From contig BRKX01000014.1 in NCBI GenBank assembly GCA_026008535.1, positions 20,854,694-20,918,693 of the forward strand: a stretch of DNA of 64,000 nucleotides. The letters run 5' to 3'. Below, in pieces: positions 58,275 to 64,000 of this stretch. Source of the DNA: Perilla frutescens. Taxonomy: Eukaryota > Streptophyta > Magnoliopsida > Lamiales > Lamiaceae. A model generated the notes under the pieces. That model saw only the letters and a list, made by a program, of their open reading frames with translations. It ran no database searches and was not told the origin of the DNA. Position numbers and translations under genes: made by a program. How positions within the stretch are numbered: position 1 is the first letter of the stretch; the number at the start of each line of letters is the position of its first letter.

Positions 58275-58681
58275 ATGCTGGAAAATGGTGCGATGGAATT
58301 GAAAAATTCCAACGCAATTCCAGCGAAAATTCTATTCCAGCGATTTTTTTTCCGCTGGAATATGATTCCAGCACAATTTTATCCGCTGGAACAAAATTCC
58401 AACAGTTTTTTTTTTATCCGCTGGTATTGTTTAAATTTATTAAAAAAAAAACCTCCACCCACCCACCGCGAACCACTCTCAAATGCTGGAAAATGGTGCG
58501 ATGGAATTGAAAAATTCCAACGCAATTCCAGCGAAAATTCTATTCCAGCGATTTTTTTTCCGCTGGAATATGATTCCAGCACAATTTTATCCGCTGGAAC
58601 AAAATTCCAGCAGTTTTTTTTTTATCCGCTGGTATTGTTTAAATTTATTAAAAAAAAAACCTCCACCCACCGCGAACCACA
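58275..58681. repeat. Tandem duplication (208-bp unit) inside the small CACTA element
   Basis: 58275-58482 and 58483-58681 are near-identical, starting ATGCTGGAAAATGGTGCGAT. The second copy lacks one CCAC and is cut at its end. Confidence 0.88.
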
Positions 58682-59155
58682 ACCCAAGGGAAGCCCGCCC
58701 AGCCCGCGCGCTAAGCCCACCGAAAATCCCCCTCTCCTTGTTGCTCCCAAGTTTCGAACCCCAGATCTCTCGTATATGTGCGCAAGCTCTTGCCGCTTGC
58801 ACCAAGTAATGAATTCATTAATAATACTATATATTTTATATTTATTATATATTATGTGTATATCTTATATACTATGTATTATCGTATAATCCATGATTTA
58901 TAAACTTTAATATTACATTTGTTAGATTAATTTATGAAAGTTCAAATGATATATTATTTATTTGGTGGTAATGAATAATTTTTTTTTAAAAAAAATCTAA
59001 TCAAGATTACAAATTAATTTTAATTTCATTTTTAATAATTATTCTTTATAATATATATATATAGAGAGAGATGTAACAAAAATTATAATTCATAACTAGC
59101 ATTATCTTATAACTTATAACTCTCAAGATCGAATACATAAATTTTATCTTATAAC

Positions 59156-59576
59156 TCAAATTTTCCAGCCGAAAACAAATTTCAAATATAAAAAACAAAA
59201 AAAAAATATTAAAATATTCCAGCGAAAAAGAATCGCTGGAATCCGGAAAAAATCATAAATAAAATATATGAAAATATTCCAGCGCAAAAATACCGCTGGA
59301 ATACGGAAAAAAATTAAAAAAATATATATTGAAATATTCCAGCGGAAAAACACCGTAGGAATTAGGAGAAATTAAAAATAAAATATATTAAAACATTCCA
59401 GCGGTATTTTTTTCGCTGGAATATGGAAAAAATTGAAAAAAATAATAATATTAAAATATTCCATCGTAATTTTTTCGCTGGAATTTGGAAAAGTTTGAAA
59501 AAAATAATTAAAAATCATTCCAGCGGGTTTTTTCCGCTGGAATCAACTCAAATATACGCTGGAAATTCCAGCGGAT
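59156..59576. repeat. Seven ~60-bp tandem units, each with a TTCCAGCG/CGCTGGAA dyad
   Basis: Units start near 59156, 59216, 59276, 59336, 59395, 59458 and 59517 (spacing 59-63 bp). Each holds ATTCCAGCG, 8-14 bases, then CGCTGGAAT. This is the subterminal array of the CACTA element and probably binds its transposase-associated protein. Confidence 0.82.
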
Positions 59577-59740
59577 ATAAATCCGCTGGAATCGGCGGTG
59601 GAAAATTCCAGTAAGCATAAATTTCGTTGGAATGGTCGGTGGAAGATTCCAGCAAATATTTTTTGCTGGAATAACCGCTGAAATTTGAAAAATTCCAGCA
59701 TATTTGAAGCCCGCTGGAATTTGCTTATTTTCTTGTAGTG

Positions 59741-60007
59741 GTAGCGGCCATCCCCCACCAACCGCCATCCTCAACAGCCATCCACTGAAGAGCAATGAAG
59801 GCGTCAATACAATCCACTCCATGAGACTTCTAGGCAATGTTATAGGCTTGTGATAGCAATGTGCATGATGATTGTGCAACCATAGAGATTTGTTGCAGGA
59901 GACACCAGTAAATCCAGCCGCCGTCGGAAACGAAATCGATCTCGATGAAGAACTCCATTGCAACAACCTAAGCACTGAAATCTCAATAATGGCGAGAGTC
60001 AAAGAAG
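59741..60007 (+). other. Exon-like sequence interrupted by the small CACTA element
   Basis: GC-richer flank that continues the CT-rich sequence left of 58172. ATG at 59989 (MARVKEG/A) is followed after 19 bp by a splice donor AAG|GTAACT at 60008. If joined to an acceptor at 63676 the reading phase is kept. A 5' UTR and first exon of a host gene is possible; family unknown. Confidence 0.35.
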
Positions 60008-61069
60008 GTAACTATGTTTTTTTTTTTTAAATTAGGATATTGGGTTAAATGTTAATTGTTAGTGTATGCATCATATCAAGAATAGAGTATGTTAGCATCT
60101 AGATTTTGCTTGAATCATGTGTGTGTTGTTGTTTATTTTATTGCATTAAACGCTATGATAAATTGTTTATGGGATTAATCTTGTTGCTATGCTCTTGAAT
60201 TTGAATTTTGGCAGTAATCGAATGAGGAATAATACATCAATAGTTGAAACTATCTCAATTTTATATGAAACTTGCAGCAATATTTTTTTACAATGGTAGC
60301 ATTGAATTTATATTATATAAACAATAATTTTATACATAGGCAAATGATTTTATTATCTATTTTGTATGTTGTATATAGTGGTGGTTTTTAGTTAGTGTAG
60401 CAGTGAATTTATGTTTTAAGAGAAATAATTTCATTCTATGGAAATTATATATGCATTGGGAAAAAATAGTTATGAAGTAATCATTCATTGAATTTTAGTG
60501 GTTAATGGATGATTTAATAATGTTGTGTTGAGTAATTGGTTATTGCAGTCTCCAATTGAGCTATTTTGTTGTGCTTTTAAAATGTATGTTTGATGTTTAT
60601 CCTGTGTAAATTTAATGATTCAATGTAATGTGCATTTTTAATGTAATATATAGATTTGTATTGAATATTCAGAGGCAACATGTATATGTTTATATTAATT
60701 TTTCAAAGAGATTGTGATGTCGGTGTGTTATTCGAATTATAGCTGTAATCTAATATGACATATCATTTATTATTTTTTTTAATGATGGAAACTAATTAAT
60801 TTGTGTGTGGGTGTGTACATAATTTGTGTTATTGTACAGTTTAACATGAGTTTTTTTATTGCTTTTTAAGAATGCATTTGCTGCTCTGAATTTGAACTAT
60901 AGTAAATAAGTATTTCAACCTAATTGGTTAGTATATGTGATTTTGTAGCTTAATATGTATGTTTTTGTTGTAATTTATAGATTTGAATTAAAAATTTATA
61001 GGTAATATTTACATTTTTATATTTTTCTAAAAAGAATATGATTATGGCATGTTATCTGAGTTATAGTTG
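60008..61069. repeat. Intron-like AT-rich sequence with tandem repeats
   Basis: Contains a roughly 330-bp repeated unit marked by GCTCTGAATTTGAACTATAG and TGTGATTTTGTAGCTTAATATG. Further copies lie at 61030-61079 plus 63286-63440 and at about 63470-63620. Confidence 0.6.
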
Positions 61070-61079
61070 TAATTTAAGA
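61070..61079. repeat. Target site duplication of Mutator-like element 2 (left)
   Basis: TAATTTAAGA matches TAATCTAAGA at 63286-63295 with one difference. Confidence 0.75.
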
Positions 61080-61438
61080 GATAAAATTTCACTTTTGGTC
61101 CTATAGGACACGTCTCGCTCCCCTTTTGGTCCCAGCAGTGTCAATTTTGGTCCTTTTTCAAAAAATCGCTCACTTTTAATCCTATAGGTTTGACAGTATC
61201 AATTTTTGTCCCTTAAAATCTAACACCAGTTAGGCCAAGTAACGGAAATCGTAGCACGTGACTCACGTGCGACCTTTTGAATCGAGATTCTAACCTAATT
61301 TAGCCAAAATCCCTAAATTCACATATCACGCCTGAATTTCTGAAGAAATTCACCCAATTCAAAATCCCTGATCCCACAAAATTAACACCAAATCACTCGT
61401 TCAAAATTAATCAAAATGAAACCGAAAGGTCGGAGATA

Positions 61439-61568
61439 CAATCGAAGATCAGCGCCTTCTTCAAGTCGTCGCTCTCTCCCCCGTCGGAATCTCCCGAGTC
61501 ATCTCCATCTTCAGCAGAAGAGCCAGAAATCGATGTCTCCTGCGAACGGGCGGGTTCTGAACCAGAAG
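61439..61568 (+). pseudogene. Captured first exon resembling CTF7/ECO1 cohesin acetyltransferase
   Basis: The frame reads ATA-QSKISAFFKSS, then a Ser/Pro/Glu-rich stretch, ending EPEG at a splice donor GTAAAT (61569). QSKISAFF is a PCNA-interacting (PIP) box. Plant CTF7/ECO1 proteins, which acetylate cohesin SMC3 during S phase, start with Met-Gln-X-Lys-Ile-X-X-Phe-Phe-Lys. Here the codon at the expected Met position is ATA, and no other in-frame ATG precedes it. So this looks like exon 1 with a lost start codon. The acetyltransferase domain is not seen nearby. Another PIP-box protein is possible. Confidence 0.5.
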
Positions 61569-62769
61569 GGTAAATCTGGTCATTTGTTTATATATTGCTT
61601 GGATTGCTAAGAAGAGAAAGTATGCACGACTATTCGTGTGGGTTTCCGTTGGAAATTCCGGCCAATTTTTAGTTTCGGAGATGAACACAATTCCGCTGCA
61701 TAGACCTCTGCTGTGTCATTTATCGGCGAATTTCTGCAGAGACTACGAAAATCTGGTGCTCAAATGCAACTCTTTCAGCAACAGAGCTTCTTTCAACTGT
61801 CGTTGGATAAAATATGAGAAAACTTTAGCATCCCATGAGGTAATTCACCATTTTTCAAAATATTTTAAATTCCAAAGTAGAAATAGGTGTTGTTTCTCTG
61901 CATTGAAAATCAATTTTTAGTTTCGATGATTGTAAATCTTCCGCTACTGGAATTAGTTTCTCTCTTCTTCTTTTTTAGGTGCAGTGTAATTATTAATTAA
62001 TATATATGGAAATGAGATTTTGGATATTGGCGTTTCTTATTTAAGCGCTATTGCAACTGAAAAAGCTTGAATACAAATTAAAAATCAAAGAAAATATAAA
62101 ATATATATATATATATATATATCAACCGGGTAATACATAGCACATTGTTTAAATTTCAGAACATGGAACCAAAGGTTCTGTTTAATTTGCCAGTTGCAAT
62201 CATGATGCTAGGTGTTTGCTAATTTTGGTATGCATATATTATGCTCTGGTCAAATTACAAGGAAGAATGAACAACACACTATGCTTTTGCTATCTATCAC
62301 TGCAATTGATTGCTTATTTATTATCTCTAGAGTGGCGAATGTGTTCTTTTTAGGTGACTCTCCTCTGAGTGTTTATATATCTACAATGACCCTGTTGTTT
62401 GCCCTTTTGTTGCCCTCATTTCAATCTAATCTTTAAAAATTGAGTGTGTTTATGTGTTGGAGTGTTGGTGTTAAAGGCTGCAGTACTTCATATCTATCTT
62501 AAACATGGAAAAACTGGAACTTTTCCTGCTCTTAAATAAACTTATTGCTTCTTGAGAGTTCCTTTCTTAGTGCTGCTGCTAATCTGCACATCGCAATACT
62601 GCTATGAATGATTTCTGCTAAAAGTATTCTCCTACTCTTTTGAGTTTATCTGCTCTTGTTGAGTTGCTAATATCTGGTGCTCCTACAAGTCCAGGGCTTT
62701 ATAGTTTTGAGTGTATAATTTGAAAGCCTGCACTTCCTGTTGACTGGCTATCATTTGATATACAAGTAG

Positions 62770-62852
62770 AGGGCATGGATTATGGTGCTCGTGGGGCTGA
62801 TGATTGGAATGCCAAGATTTGGGAGGAGGAAATCAACAAGCATGATGCTAGT
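62770..62852 (+). pseudogene. Exon-like block inside Mutator-like element 2, family unknown
   Basis: A short frame encodes VEGMDYGARGADDWNAKIW followed by EEEINKHDAS. It has the composition of a conserved plant exon with acidic and aromatic residues. No domain is recognised. It could come from a different captured gene than the 61439 block. Confidence 0.35.
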
Positions 62853-63285
62853 TAATTGTCAATTTGGGAGTACTTTTTTATTTTCTACTGTTTATTTTTA
62901 TTTGGTGTTTCATTTTAAGAAAGTTATAACACATCAGATGCTAGAATGCCAATTTGGAAATTTATTATTGATATGCAATAAACGCCCAATGCTTTTATTG
63001 TTGTTAATTTTACACAATGTGGTTGGTTATGGTTGTGAATGCTTAAATAGCTAGAGTTTATTTGTATTTTAATGATGCGGGGTTGAAATTTTGATATTCT
63101 GAAATTTGTGCTTTTTGGGATCAAAATTGATAGTAAAATGGGACCAAAATTGATAGCATATTTAACGGAAACCGTAACGCCAAGGTCAAAACTAATAGTT
63201 CGTAACTTTTGGGACCAAAATCGACACTGCTGGGACCAAAAGGGGAGCAAGGCTTGTCCTATGGGACCAAAACTGAAATTTTCTC

Positions 63286-63295
63286 TAATCTAAGA
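63286..63295. repeat. Target site duplication of Mutator-like element 2 (right)
   Basis: TAATCTAAGA, the partner of 61070-61079. Confidence 0.75.
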
Positions 63296-63300
63296 TGACA

Positions 63301-63360
<60 letters not shown>
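63301..63360. repeat. (TTA)n microsatellite, 20 units
   Basis: Perfect TTA/ATT trinucleotide run of 60 bp. The paralogous repeat unit near 60770 has only a short version. Confidence 0.9.
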
Positions 63361-63676
63361 GTGTTTGTTTATTACTTTTTTAAGTATAAATGTGCTACTC
63401 TGAAATTGAAGTATGGTTAACAAGTATTCTGACCTTACTACGTGTGTGTATATACTTGTATATATAATATGTGTTATTATATAGTTTATGATGTGTTTTT
63501 CATTGCTTTTTATGTATATATTTTCTACTCTGAACTTGAACTATGGTAAACAAGTATTTTGATCTTGTTGCTTAGTTTCTGTGATTTTGTAGCTTAATAT
63601 GTGTGATTTTGATGTAATGATTACACGGGGGCTTAATATTTATAGTATGTCTATGCATTAATGATCTCCATTGCAG

Positions 63677-63803
63677 CTACAAAGAGGCCTTCTACTCGAA
63701 TTTCAAATGCTAATGTAAAAAATGATAAAGGCAAATGATCATCAAAATCAACGAACATTGGAACTGATGCTTTTTCGAAGCTTATCAATAGGGTCATTCC
63801 AGG
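63677..63803 (+). other. Candidate exon 2 of an unidentified gene, with one stop
   Basis: Acceptor TCTCCATTGCAG at 63676, then a frame reading TKRPSTRISNANVKNDKGK, a TGA, then SSKSTNIGTDAFSKLINRVIP, and a donor AG|GTAAAT. Phase fits the donor at 60008. The internal TGA argues for a pseudogene or an error. Truncated by the window end. Confidence 0.3.
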
Positions 63804-64000
63804 TAAATTAGTTGTCACAATTACAGACATGATTGAGAAGAAAAAATGTGTTGTGATGGAAATGAAGTTTTCGCAACTATTGCATCTAAGCATTTATTAA
63901 ATTTATGGCTACAGTATTTCTTTTTGTTTTTATCTATGATAATATATTTGACTTTATTAAGCATTGAATCCATACTATATAAGCAATGATATTGATATAA

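Larger units (their letters stand above)
58172..59740. mobile_element. Small CACTA element built of TTCCAGCG repeats (1569 bp)
   Basis: Starts CACTACAAGAAAACTCAC and ends with the inverse of CACTACAAGAAAATAAGC. The next bases inside both ends read AAATTCCAGCG. Flanking triplets GGA and GTA differ by one base, so the 3-bp duplication is only probable. The whole left and right flanks consist of TTCCAGCG and CGCTGGAA words. No transposase. The open frames at 58275-58889 and on the minus strand at 59508-60002 run through these repeats and are not genes. Confidence 0.83.
61080..63285. mobile_element. Mutator-like element 2 carrying host gene fragments (2206 bp)
   Basis: Inverted ends of about 75 bp. 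The left begins GATAAAATTTCACTTTTGG; the right, inverted, begins GAGAAAATTTCAGTTTTGG. Both continue with CTCCCCTTTTGGTCCCAGCA. TSD of 9-10 bp with one mismatch. Further TTTTGGTCC words lie inside. The interior contains exon-like blocks at about 61439-61570 and 62770-62850 and no transposase. Confidence 0.8.

Noticed and set aside
58275..58889. 204-codon frame and its minus-strand partner
   Set aside because: Made of the 208-bp tandem repeat and TTCCAGCG words of the small CACTA element; the protein repeats itself because the DNA does.
59156..59576. Regular 60-bp repeat array as a CRISPR-like structure
   Set aside because: The genome is a plant; the spacers are AT-rich and similar, and the array ends in a CACTA terminus.
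59508..60002. 164-codon minus frame
   Set aside because: Runs from the exon-like flank into the CACTA repeat array; half of it translates the dyad repeats.

Overview
The window is nuclear DNA of a flowering plant, most likely a eudicot. It is AT-rich and repeat-dense, with plant Ty1-copia, Ty3-gypsy-like, CACTA and Mutator-like elements, a fragment of plastid clpP, and one clear host gene, a MINI ZINC FINGER (MIF) transcription factor on the minus strand at 52441-52719. The species cannot be named from this sequence. Everything here was read by eye; no database search was run.

Region 1 (1-22900) is a three-level nest of one Ty1-copia family (family 1, LTR about 1447 bp). Element B (6154-15489, +) is complete, with a perfect 5-bp target duplication (GGAAC). 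It lies inside the 3' LTR of element A (+; internal region 1-5170; LTR halves 5171-6153 and 15495-15958, which sum to exactly 1447 bp). A in turn lies inside the left LTR of element C (minus, 15959-22900). All three gag-pol reading frames are broken. B keeps one frame from gag to RNase H with only in-frame stops.

Region 2 (22901-34646) is a patchwork. It holds an unrecognised open frame fused to the truncated LTR of C, a decayed second copia family (Sirevirus-like, +), a solo LTR with TSD ACAAC at 27294-28340, and a gypsy-type LTR with polypurine tract (minus). It also holds an inverted copy of the family-2 LTR with its primer-binding site, a nuclear plastid fragment (clpP intron 1/exon 2), and a lone CACTA terminus.

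Region 3 (34647-47335) is a CACTA transposon with 3-bp duplication CAA. It carries a captured exon of a CIPK/SOS2-type protein kinase and is itself split by a fourth family-1 copia element (D, minus, 36627-45706). It sits in the internal region of another retroelement whose 1450-bp LTR is at 48351-49800.

Region 4 (49801-58171) is lower-copy sequence with simple repeats. It holds the MIF gene and its short promoter, then a 1.27-kb Mutator-like element with roughly 300-bp inverted ends and a 10-bp duplication, enclosing gene-like sequence.

Region 5 (58172-64000) has a small CACTA element built of TTCCAGCG/CGCTGGAA repeats inserted in exon-like sequence, then about 3.7 kb of intron-like tandem repeats. 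Inside these is a second Mutator-like element carrying what looks like the first exon of a CTF7/ECO1-type cohesin acetyltransferase gene whose ATG has become ATA. A possible second exon lies close to the right edge.

The host genes do not form a pathway; the content is mainly the history of transposons inserting into each other and copying host exons. The most original signals are two structures of copia family 1 whose paired arms change together between copies: a long palindrome centred on the LTR TATA box, and a pair of hairpins in the gag leader.
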